64,000 bases of DNA. It comes from Stenogyne calaminthoides (lineage: Eukaryota; Streptophyta; Magnoliopsida; Lamiales; Lamiaceae). Below the pieces are notes generated by a model that saw only the letters and a list, made by a program, of their open reading frames with translations, made no database searches and was not told where the DNA came from. The stretch lies in assembly GCA_037126765.1 (NCBI GenBank), contig JBBCBC010000030.1, positions 2,018,478 to 2,082,477 on the forward strand, read 5' to 3'. The stretch's first letter is position 1. Each line of letters opens with the position of its first letter. Below are positions 24,801-33,789 of this stretch, in pieces. The position numbers and the translations under genes were made by a program.

Positions 24801-25433
24801 GAGTCGAAAGACTATCCGCTACACATAAAGCTTCATATCCCAAGTACCAAGATCATGTTTTGCAATAATGAAGTGAAATCATACTAGACAACAAAGATAC
24901 CTACTACTTATCGATGAGGATGAGGAATACATACACAGCAATACAGTAATTCACTGATTCATAAGAAATACACTCAGTTATGCATCTGCAACCACAATCT
25001 AGAAAGTGCACTTGGACAGCCATGGCAATGATGATATGTGTGTTGGGTTGGGTACCCACAGAAGTACTTGTCTAATACTTAACGGGGGAAGGTTAAAATC
25101 TATATAAATGTAATATTTTATGCAACATTACAATAAAAACATTAAATTAGAAAACAACCAGTACTACTTAAAGCAAAACGAATCACAATAATTACAACTA
25201 ATGATTCCAACACTGTATACGGATAAATGGAGGCAATCACTAATCCAGAAACCTGAATGTCTAATTGGGAAACTGAAAGAGAAGCAAAAATTCAACACCC
25301 ACATAATCCAATAAACAAAAGAACCATCAAGAATCATGTAATTCCAAACAATAAGATTATAAAATTAAATCCGTTTTCAGATTATAAAAATTCAACAAAT
25401 ACATATATACATGTCGAGTAAGGAACTAACCAT
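17141..25433 (-). CDS. FPA-like SPEN-family RNA-binding protein (two RRMs plus SPOC)
   Basis: Exons 25433-25431 (the start codon alone), 24606-24286, 20089-18876 and 18062-17141. All sites are GT-AG and phases agree, giving 819 aa. RRM1 is at about residues 37-108 (RNP2 LWVGNL, RNP1 RSYAFVNY). RRM2 is at about 168-239 (LWVGFP, RTYAFVHF). A charged Arg/Asp/Pro-rich linker follows, then a SPOC domain at about 480-615 (EVWRWEGMISKGG through SGVVLRL), and a Gln/Ser/Pro-rich tail ending in LQQIQQGKGT. Arabidopsis FPA, which controls poly(A) site choice and flowering, has three RRMs. This protein has two and looks more like its less studied paralogue with the same layout. A role in nuclear RNA 3'-end processing is inferred from the family. 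Confidence 0.88.
18413..18800. mobile_element. MITE of the ACTTGGGTGCACCAGTTGCAC family, intron 3 of FPA-like gene
   Basis: The left end AACACTTGGGCGCACCAGTT and inverted right end AATACTTTTATGCACCAGTT form the termini. Inside are ACTAATA and AACAACTAATACC units. It has itself been split by the Stowaway element at 18482-18679: the flanking text TTGTTCAATGAAAA appears on both sides of that insertion, partly as element sequence. It lies between the last two coding exons of the FPA-like gene. A GA dinucleotide run follows at 18826-18852. Confidence 0.5.
18482..18679. mobile_element. Stowaway MITE nested in another MITE
   Basis: The ends CTCCCTCCATCC and, inverted, CTCCCTCCTTCC are flanked by TA at 18480-18481 and 18680-18681. 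It is 198 bp long with no coding capacity and is a typical Tc1/mariner-derived Stowaway element. Confidence 0.75.
20090..24285 (-). other. 4.2-kb intron between RRM1 and RRM2 exons of the FPA-like gene
   Basis: The donor is GCG|GTTAGT and the acceptor is TTGCAG|GAA. The intron is far longer than the other two. I found no open frame that resembles a protein in either strand. It has a two-copy tandem repeat (20441-20598). The rest looks like ordinary unique intron DNA with AT content like its surroundings. Inference only: genes of this family in Arabidopsis use premature poly(A) sites in an intron for autoregulation, so poly(A) sites here would be of interest. Confidence 0.6.
20441..20598. repeat. 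Two-copy tandem repeat, 77-bp period
   Basis: The block with GACATTGAAAACCC, ACATG, ATTCAACATTGA, CACAGCATCAAGAGAT and AAATGCTAAAAGAAA occurs twice head to tail with a handful of substitutions. It lies in the long intron of the FPA-like gene. Confidence 0.75.
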
Positions 25434-25922
25434 TTCTTTTCTGGTCTACAAAATTCACTTCGAGAAGGGTCGAAAGATAATCAGGGAAATCGGCAAACGT
25501 TCAGTCTCCAATTATATTTATCCGTGCATCAATGATCATAAGCCGCAGAGGAAAGTGAAATCACAATTACGGCTGGATTCTTAAGATAAGAAAATTTAGG
25601 GTTTGGTAGAATTGGGTTTTAGGCGAAGAGTTTCGAGAGAAAACAAATATCCGGTGTAGCCGTGTTTGTATGGGCCGTATGATTGCTAGCCTACTAGTAA
25701 ATATTGTCCTGCCACGTGGTCTATCAAATGAGATAGAAAAAAAAAAAGATAAAAGTATAGTGTGAACAAATTTCACAGTGAAATTGGTTAAGGAGTGTGA
25801 TTTATATTATTAAAGAGTGTGATTTTTTACTATAAATGGTGTGACTTTTTACTATAAAGAGTATTACTCATAAAAGTGAAGAGTGTGACTTATATTATTA
25901 AAGAGTATGTCTGTAAAAGTAT

Positions 25923-27498
25923 GAGTGACTTATTTATAAGTCCAAAATTCAAAGCTCAATTACTCTTAGATCTAAGAATCTTTAAAATTACTTGTAGGTG
26001 CAAAATAGACATCAAAATAACATTGCTATCCTTATTTTTAACTTATTGACCTTTTATTTCCCCAATTACTCATCTTTGTCATTTTCTCTATCACTCTTCC
26101 TTCCTCTCTCTCTTCCATCTCATTTTTTTTTTCATTTTTGTCTTCCCAATTTTTTGGTCAAATAATGTTACTGTATTTTCTGCTTTCCCCATTTTTAGGT
26201 CTCAAATTATTATTGTATTTTCTGTCTTTCCCATTTTTAGATCTCAAATTGTTACTGTAAAAATTTGCAAAAAATTCATATTCATTCTAATATTTATCTT
26301 TATGTTATTTGAAAATTCAATCAAAATTCCCGTTATAACTTGTAATTTTCATATAAATAATTACATAAAATTGAAAAAAAAATTATATCAAAATTACATA
26401 TTTTCATACTTCATTTCGACATGAACATGTTCATCAATCATCTTCAAGTCGGTGAGTCGATTAACTCAGTGTTGCAACTCGGACGCAACTTTATCACGAC
26501 ATGAACATATACATCTTCAACTTCAAAAAATCATATCCAGATCCCTTCTCTTGCACCCCCTCCACCGAAGGCGTCCCCTCTCTTCGCTGCCGCCCCATCA
26601 AACAAGAAAAGAAGCCCAAAAGATCATATCTAACAAATTTAAAAAAATTCATAAAAAGAAAATCACAAACCAAATGCTCCATTTCCAGATCTTCAACCTA
26701 AATTCAAAAAAATAAGTTGGGTTATGTTACACAACAACCCAGAAATTTGAAGCAGATCTATCCACTCTGTATAAAAAAATATAAAAAATTTAAAAATTTG
26801 AACCAGAAACCTATCGAGTTCTTCATCGACACTTTTGATGGGGACGGCGCAAATACAAATTCCAACAAACACAACAATTAAATAAAATATCAATTCCCCA
26901 AAATCAGATGTGAAAACATATCAATCTCATGAAAACCCCCTCCTTCACAAAATACCCAAATACAAAACTTACCATATCTATAAAAACAGATCTGTAAAAA
27001 AACTAAAACCCAAAATCACAGATCTTCACGCGAGGCGGCGACAAAAGGTGGTGATGGAGGCGGCTCTGCGTCGTCGATATCTTCCCTTGCTTCTCTAGCT
27101 ACGCCGCCGACCACTCCAAAAATTCATATCCAGTTGAGCCATTTTTCACCGCGATGGGGTGGTTTCGCCATGCGGTGGGCGATGAAATGCCTCATCGTCG
27201 CCTCAGGAAAAACGCGACGCCGTGGGGGAGTGGTGGAGGTGGATGGCGATGGCGTTTTTCAGGTGTGTGGAAAGGGGGGGAGGTGGGGGTGACGGCGATG
27301 GTTGGGGAAAAAGGGGGGCCGCCGCGGATTTCTGTTAGGGTTTTGAACGTGGGGAATGAACTTGTGAAAGGAATTTAATGAGAATGAAGGGTATTTTAGG
27401 TTTTTTTATTGGTGTTTTGCACCTAGTACTAATTTGAAAAATAATTTGTATTTAAGAGTGAGGTCAAATGAATTTTTGTACCTAAGGTTAATTTACTC
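25923..27498. mobile_element. Foldback element with GC-rich core (element C)
   Basis: The left arm (25923 to about 26035) and right arm (about 27385-27498) are diverged inverted copies. Both start GAGT, then carry CCAAAATTCA or ACAAAAATTCA, a TACTCTTA or CACTCTTA block, and TAGGTGCAAAA about 75 bases in. The core at 26990-27340 is GC-rich (GGCGGCGACAAAAGG, then GGTGGGCGATG), preceded by a CT-rich tract. Small open frames there are low-complexity. Its organisation resembles elements A and B and the Pack-MULE at 48436. There is no clear duplication. Confidence 0.45.
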
Positions 27499-27659
27499 AA
27501 AAAAAAAAAATTCAATTTCACAGTTAACAAGTTTCACAGCATACCAACTCGAAAAAAAAAGTATTCACATATTTAGCTTTTTTTTTTAAATTTAATTTTG
27601 TACTTTTATGAATTAAAAAGTTTACTATACATATGAAAACGAGGGAGTCTCCTATAAAT

Positions 27660-27800
27660 TTTATTAATAATATAAAAATTATATCATTACACTTATAAAT
27701 TAATTTCACAATATTTATTAGTTAAACTAATATTATATTATTAAATGCTATGAGTATTATTTTATAAAAATATTGGTATCAGTTTATAATTGTAAATATA
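27660..27800. repeat. AT-rich dispersed repeat with GGTATCAGTTTATAA blocks
   Basis: Blocks such as ATATCATTACACTTATAAATT, followed by GGTATCAGTTTATAA, recur in related form at 47750-47925 and 57040-57310. Ends are not definable. It is probably an old, decayed MITE family. Confidence 0.35.
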
Positions 27801-27848
27801 TTATTTGAATTAAGTTTATTTATTTTGATTTGCTAACATTTGATTATC

Positions 27849-28060
27849 GAGTGGGTCTCATGTGCACCCGGGTGCACCATGCACTCATAGTGTATTTTAA
27901 AAACATGCAACTATTTCAAACAGAAGCATGCAACTATGTTCTCATATTAACAGTTGCACTTTTCTGTGTAAATAAGTCGCATTTTTCAACATAACAAGTT
28001 GCACGCTTTTAAAATGTACTATGAGTGCACGGTGCACCCGGGTGCATACAAGATCTATCC
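27849..28060. mobile_element. MULE-MITE with perfect 9-bp TSD
   Basis: The left end GAGTGGGTCTCATGTGCACC and inverted right end GGATAGATCTTGTATGCACC lead into long matched arms (CGGGTGCACC, then GTGCACTCATAGT or CATGCACTCATAGT, then ATTTTAAAA). The element is flanked by TTGATTATC on both sides (27840-27848 and 28061-28069). The loop holds CATGCAACTA motifs. The terminus and motif are shared with the larger element at 4328-5469, so they form one family. The element is 212 bp and has no coding capacity. Confidence 0.75.
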
Positions 28061-28409
28061 TTGATTATCGGTGTCATATAATAAAAAAAAAAATTAATTT
28101 GATTATCTAATTAAAAATTGGTATCTATATCTAGTGGGTTACATAAAATATCAAACTCAAATGCAAAATTACAGTAAATTTAACTAATGAAAATTTAAGG
28201 ATCTAATCTTAAATAAAATTGTAAGTATTCGAACCCAATTTTAAATGCGAGGACTCATTATCTAAAATTAAAGTACATCGTCTTTAGAACAAAAATACAA
28301 GGATCTATTATCATGTGAAAAAGAAATACAAAGATTAAATTCACATAATTCCTTAAATATTTATACATTAGTGATTTATGATTTAATAGTAAATGCGACA
28401 TTCACGAAT

Positions 28410-28480
28410 GGTCCCATGGTCTAGTGGTCAGGACATTGGACTCTGAATCCAGTAACCCGAGTTCAAGTCTCGGTGGGACC
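28410..28480 (+). tRNA. trnQ-CUG: tRNA-Gln (anticodon CUG)
   Basis: A complete cloverleaf can be drawn: acceptor stem GGTCCCA with TGGGACC, D arm GTCT/GGAC, anticodon stem TTGGA with TCCAG around loop CTCTGAA, and T arm CCGAG/CTCGG with loop TTCAAGT. The anticodon CTG reads CAG (Gln). Internal A box (TGGTCTAGTGG) and B box (GTTCAAGTC) are intact, and a run of seven T (28481-28487) gives the Pol III terminator. The length is 71 nt without CCA and there is no intron. Confidence 0.95.
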
Positions 28481-28622
28481 TTTTTTTGCTTCAAAAAAAT
28501 ATTTTTTTACTACACTCATTTAATTTATGTTTTGCTATTCAAAATAATTATATCTTTTTTGCTTCAATAAAAAATATTTTCTTACTACATTCATTTAATT
28601 TATGTATTGCTATTCAAAATGT
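28481..28622. repeat. Tandem duplication downstream of the tRNA
   Basis: The block TTTTTTGCTTCAA, AATATTTT, TTACTACA, TCATTTAATTTATGT, TTGCTATTCAAAAT occurs at 28481-28545 and again at 28555-28620 with few changes. The first copy starts exactly at the T-run after the tRNA, so the terminator has been duplicated too. Confidence 0.6.
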
Positions 28623-29358
28623 TAAAATACATATCGAGATTAAACTATGAAACTTAAAAGGACGAAACTTTCTGAATTTTATAATCTGCAAAGTCAGATT
28701 TGAAATTTTATATATAATTTTAAAGGCATAAATTTATACTATTAAATACAGTCTCATACAGAAGACAAAATCACATTTACCATAAAGCAAAAAGTAAAAA
28801 AAAACCTCATCACATAAAATTGTGAAGAAAGAATATCATCAGTTCAAAGCTGGGAATCAAATAGTAATAATCCGCAAGAATCAGCTTATCACTTGGCTGC
28901 AGGTATTGCCAGATTCTAGCTGAACTTGCTGCTGATGAGTCCTTCAACCGATCCAATAAACACGAAAAAAACGCAGACGAAGCAGGACACCATTAAAGCT
29001 TGAAGGCCTACCCATGTACCTGTCCATGCTTTCACATTCTTCTGTTTCAAGAACATTTCTATAGGAAAATATATCACCAACGGCCAAAAATTCAATGCCC
29101 CAAGAACAGCTAAAACTTCGTTGAAGTAGGGGAAGAGTATACTAATTAGAGTTGTAGACGCAACATACGCAGTTCTGAAGCATAGACGAAGAAGATTCAC
29201 CTTGAAACGAGGCAGCAATGGGGGCTTCACCATATACTCGTTGTTCACAAATTTACTCTCGGGATAGTTTTGAGCCATTTTTCTTTCCACTGCTGCGAAT
29301 AATGGCTGACTATATATCTGCATGGCATAGACCGGATGAAGCTATTTATAAAGAGAAA

Positions 29359-29572
29359 GGGAGTAATTTACCAAAATAGCCTTCGAGGTTTGTCCAAATT
29401 ACCAAAAGAATCTTGTGGTTTGAATGAATTAGAGATTACGAAACAATCAATCAATGCAACACAATAAGTGAAATGATTCTGAATTTGTTGGTCAATCAAA
29501 CCATTTTTTTTGTCATTTCAGGGGTTATTTGGTAATTTGGACAAAACTCGAAAGGGGTTTGGTAATTTACTC
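29359..29572. mobile_element. MULE-MITE in last intron of the AAP pseudogene
   Basis: The left end GGGAGTAATTTACCAAA and inverted right end GAGTAAATTACCAAACC lead into inverted arms of about 60 bp (TTTGTCCAAATTACCAAA on both sides). A 9-bp exact duplication AAAGAGAAA flanks it (29350-29358 and 29573-29581). It is 214 bp and non-coding. The nine-base duplication points to a Mutator-type source. Confidence 0.65.
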
Positions 29573-31167
29573 AAAGAGAAAAGGATACTTTGAATTTAAC
29601 GTTTACGATGGACGTGTGTGTACATGTGTTCTCAATAATGTGTACCCTTTACATTACTAGATTCGCCCAATCAGGCTTAACTTTTGATGTTCTTGAATTT
29701 ATTAAACGCACATGTTTCTTATCTTTCTAGCATCAAATATAAATTTTGGAGATTGAGTCGTCGGATCTACCTGATACCCTCCCACAAGGTGAAGAATGAT
29801 ACATGCATTAGCAAAGTCAATGAGCCAGTAAGGTTCGTAAAACCCAAAGCCCGTCAGCAAGTTTCCAGGTGCTTGGTTTCCGAAAGCAGCATATCCAAAA
29901 CATCCACAACAGAGAAAGAAGAAGCTGGTAATAAGTATAGCTACAATTGATGCCTTCTTCATCGTCTTGTTTTCTACCGGAGGTGCCTTAAGAGTATCCT
30001 TCAATTGCAAGTATATTTTTCCAATTAGTTTTCTACTTTTCTTGCAAGAATTAAAACTATCAGGATGTGATCACTAACCTGAATGTCCAAAAGAATTATA
30101 TTGTAGTTAAAAGAAAACGCGATGTCCCCGATTGCTTGCAACGAGACCATTACTTTTTGAGCTATTGTGTCCGTAGTTGTTCCTCCAAGGTTGCCTTTGA
30201 TCTCTCCGTTTTCTGCATTAGCCAATTGTCACTACCAATCAACATAGAGTAGGTCTCCCTGTGAACCAGGTTCACGTAAACACTGTTTTTTTTTTAAAAA
30301 TAAATATTGTTCAGTATAGAAAGTATTATTGTTTAGCATACTTTCTATTCACACTTTAAACAATATTTCTCCGTATACTAAACAATATTAACAAGTTCAC
30401 CATAAAACTTATGTGAACCAAGTTCTTTGAAATTTTTGACAGCAACGTAATACTACCCGAATTTTGAGTAACAAATGTGTTTTTCAATGCCCTCTATGAA
30501 AGTGGGAAGATCTCGGTAAATTAGACAAAAAGGGTACCTACGACTTTTGCAACACCAAGAGACAATCCGATGAACGTGTAAGCAAAGGACATGACAGCAG
30601 CAATTATGGAGAGCAACTCCATGTTGTGGAAGTCAGGTATCTGAGAGAATACAACCTGAACAGCTCCGAACAAAAGCATGAACAAACTATCCCCATACTC
30701 ACATGGAGCATCGTGCCCTTCCTTGTGGTAACAATTTGATTTCAGAATCGCCCTAATTCAACAAATCTTGAAAACAAATTACTATTCACAGAAATCAAGA
30801 TAAAACTACTATTCCAAGATCCAGCCATCATGACATCTGTAACATGTTCGGTTATCTTCTGAAAACAATACGAGTATGCAACGATCATAGACATAGACAA
30901 CGTAGTAAAATACCTCATACTGATTGCAGATGTTATAGTATAAGCAACCCCAAATCCGTAATAACTCTCGTGAAGAAATACTCCGACCACCCACATACTC
31001 TTCTCCCCTGCCAAAAAATGTTTTTCAGAAACTCCAAGTCTTTAATGCATCTATGATGAGTGGATTCAACAAATTAACCTAAACCTCCTACAATCCTTAT
31101 AAATTAATTGCTCAATAAACCCTCTTCCGCCATTTCACGTCACTAATTCTTAGTTCAATAAGCACAA

Positions 31168-31255
31168 TCCAAACATGATTGAAATCATCATCAACTTGCA
31201 AAACTCTAAAACTATAAGGTGGATTGAAATCATCATCAATTTGCAAAACTCTAAA
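31168..31255. repeat. Two-copy tandem repeat (46-bp period) in an AAP intron
   Basis: The block GATTGAAATCATCATCAA, TTGCAAAACTCTAAAA occurs at about 31168-31205 and again at about 31214-31252. It lies in intron 2 of the AAP pseudogene, directly before the SINE-like insertion. Confidence 0.55.
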
Positions 31256-31261
31256 ATCATC

Positions 31262-31434
31262 ATCACCTGGCCACTGGGCTCCTCATTTGAGTGGGAAACC
31301 CAGGTTCGATTCCCTTTGGGAACGAATTTGGAGTTATAGGAGTTATAAGGTGGATTGGTGATTTCACGGAGTATTTGGGTGCTTGGTGTATACTAACTAC
31401 TAACAACTAACTTTGTCCGATCAAAAAAAAAAAA
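31262..31434 (+). mobile_element. SINE-like element with poly(A) tail
   Basis: The 5' part resembles a tRNA: CTGGCCACTGGGCTCC, then GGAAACCCAGGTTCGATTCC, which contains a Pol III B box (GGTTCGATTCC). It is followed by an unrelated body and ends in a run of 13 A (31422-31434). It lies in intron 2 of the AAP pseudogene, in the opposite direction. Target duplications are only a possible AAATCA. I infer a plant tRNA-derived SINE of about 170 bp. Confidence 0.55.
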
Positions 31435-31978
31435 ATCAGTCAAGCAAATTATTTTCTTAACATAATCCAACTTAAAAGCAAACATCATTTTAAATTTTAC
31501 CTAGATATGAGCTCACAGCTTCAAAATAGGACCTGTTTCTGATGTGGCCCACTTCAGGATGAGGATATCTGTAACAATCACAAAGAATATTGGAAGAAAT
31601 AATAGTAACTACACCAAAAACCACCATACACAGAGGGTGAGAGGGCCCGCAATCCACCCCAACTGAGCCACACTCCATGCCAGTGATAGCACCCCTGATC
31701 CTATCACTCCAGTTATTATATGTGCAATTGCTGTCCAAACAGTCCCTTAACATTCAAAACACAACAATCAATCAGAAATTCAATCTTCCTCTAATAACCC
31801 CTTTTTAAGTTTAAGGTATTCCCATTATAATCATCAAAAACCCATGAATTATAACAATAGACAAGATCATTTTTCTCCCAAAATTAAATAAATTACCTGT
31901 TCTTTTACCGGAATCATGGGCATTTGAGGATGATGAAGGCGCAACTGCAATCTCTGTGAGCAAAGGTTGTGCGAGCAT

Positions 31979-33789
31979 GGTTCCAAACCAAGAAATTGAA
32001 AAACTGGTTCAAGAAAACTATATTATCATCTAGTCTTTACTATTTCTTGGCTAAAGATGACAATGTTGCAACTTCAGAAGAATTGATTGTTCCTTTCATC
32101 AAAAAGGGAATTTGATTGTTGGGTTTTTATTAAAAGTGGATGGATTGTTTGGGGTTTATCATCATATAATTGGAAAGATTTTGTGGATTATAATGTGAGA
32201 CTCAAGAAGAGAAGATAGTGACCGTACTCAACTTACGGTTGGTGACTCATTTTCTTCCTGGCTTAAAAAAAATCAACTATGGAGATACTAAAAAATGTCA
32301 TGTAAAAATTGCAAATAAATCAGATTGATTTTTTTTCAGATTAACATTAATCAACTGAGGAATTATTTTATAAGGTAAAGTTAATTATTAGTTTTAATTA
32401 AAATGTGTCTATTTGATTGTGTTTTTCCTATGCAAGGTTTTCTAAGGTATCAAATTTATGGGAAAATTCTTTCTTGGACAATATGAAAAAATTACGTTCA
32501 GACCAGAAGATTCAGTTTGAACTAAAGTCAAAAAATTTTTTTTGCACATTGTACCTCCAGAAAGAATTATCCCACATATTTTCTTGACCTTAAAGTGAGG
32601 ACTCCTTTTTAAAAAAAAGAGACTTTGCGTGAGGATTTTTATTCACGGTGAGGACGAGATTATAAGTTGGGCATTAACGTTTTAACACTTTACTTGAGAG
32701 TGGATGTGATTTGTCTTTAGGTTGTCTTTGCGTCTCACGCGTGAGCCAATTTACCATATATGAGTTTTGGTTGAGATGAAAATATATGAGGGCTGTTTGT
32801 TAGGTGAATTTTAGGTGTGAAATAGGCGTGCAAATTTTCCACATTTGTTTTATTTGTATTTTACCTAAATTATTTTATTCGGTATAAAGTGTGATCTGGA
32901 TTTCGCATACTCCAAAACTAATATTATCTGGATATAAATTGGACATAAATTATTTTGTTTTACAAACACTTCAACTTTTAAAATACAAATAAATCTTTCA
33001 AGTAATAAAATGAGGCGTGGAGGCCCTCCCTTCATATATAAATAAAAACTGGCATGCAATAAGATTACAGGAATTAAATGTTATTATATGTAGTTGAGCC
33101 AATGTTCTGATTTTATTCGATTTGGTCCATTTGATGTGAAAACACTACTTGGTTGCTTCTCTAAGCACCTAACTCGAAATCAAATTTATTTTGCATGACA
33201 AACTCGATTCATTTGTTTTAATTTAATTTTGTCTATTCGAGTGATGATTTTGTCTATTGTTGATCTTAAAAATGGATCATTTAGATTTCCAAGTGCACTC
33301 TGCAAATTGTTTGGATAAATAAAAGTGGTTTTTGGAGGATTTTGGCCATTTGTGTTTAATCCACCATATTATCAAATGAAGCAAGTGATTGTCTGATTAG
33401 TAAACCCAACTTAAATTGGGGCAAACAAACATGACATATGAGCATAAACTAAGGTTTACACATCCAAATATTAAGAAACCCTCCACCACATCCAAACGAT
33501 TTATGTGTTTATAATATCATAACGCACATATAAAAATGAGAAATATGGGGTCATCCACTAATAAAATGAATTTCCAAAATGAAACATAATTCAAGGTAAA
33601 TACATACGTGTAGAATGTTCTCAAGCTACTGCAGATACTGAGTTTGCAGAACAGCAAAACCAGCTAATAATTGCTATTACATGAACTGCAAACAGAGAAA
33701 TATGAGTTCAAAGCTCAAGATTATTACCTAGTGGTATCAAACTATAATTTACTCGAAACAACTCTCACTTAGCTGAAAATTGATAGTTT
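31979..33789. other. Spacer between the tandem AAP genes
   Basis: Holds the putative promoter and 5' UTR of the distal AAP copy (31979 to about 32230) and AT-rich DNA with no supported gene or clear element up to the 3' UTR of the proximal copy (about 33600-33789). Confidence 0.4.

Larger units (their letters stand above)
28916..31978 (-). pseudogene. Amino acid permease (AAP family) copy with an 8-bp frameshift
   Basis: Seven exons are recognisable: 31978-31897, 31745-31501, 31007-30914, 30752-30538, 30212-30079, 29998-29771 and 29317-28916. All phases fit an AAP of 463 aa except in exon 2. There an 8-bp near-duplication (around 31633-31645) after residues LGWIAGP shifts the frame and gives TAG within about 11 codons. 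Everything downstream is intact: VFGVVTIISSN, YRYPHPEVG, FGNQAPGNLLTGFGFYEPYW, the N-glycan-poor loops and the C-terminal SVEGLISSKFS. Without repair the product ends after the first membrane segments. AAPs are proton-coupled amino acid importers with about 10-11 membrane segments. It may be a very young pseudogene or a null allele; a sequence error cannot be excluded. Confidence 0.8.

Noticed and set aside
24607..24843. Hydrophobic N-terminal extension of the RRM1 exon
   Set aside because: It reads through the acceptor site at 24607; the ATG-only exon 1 gives a better and family-like start.
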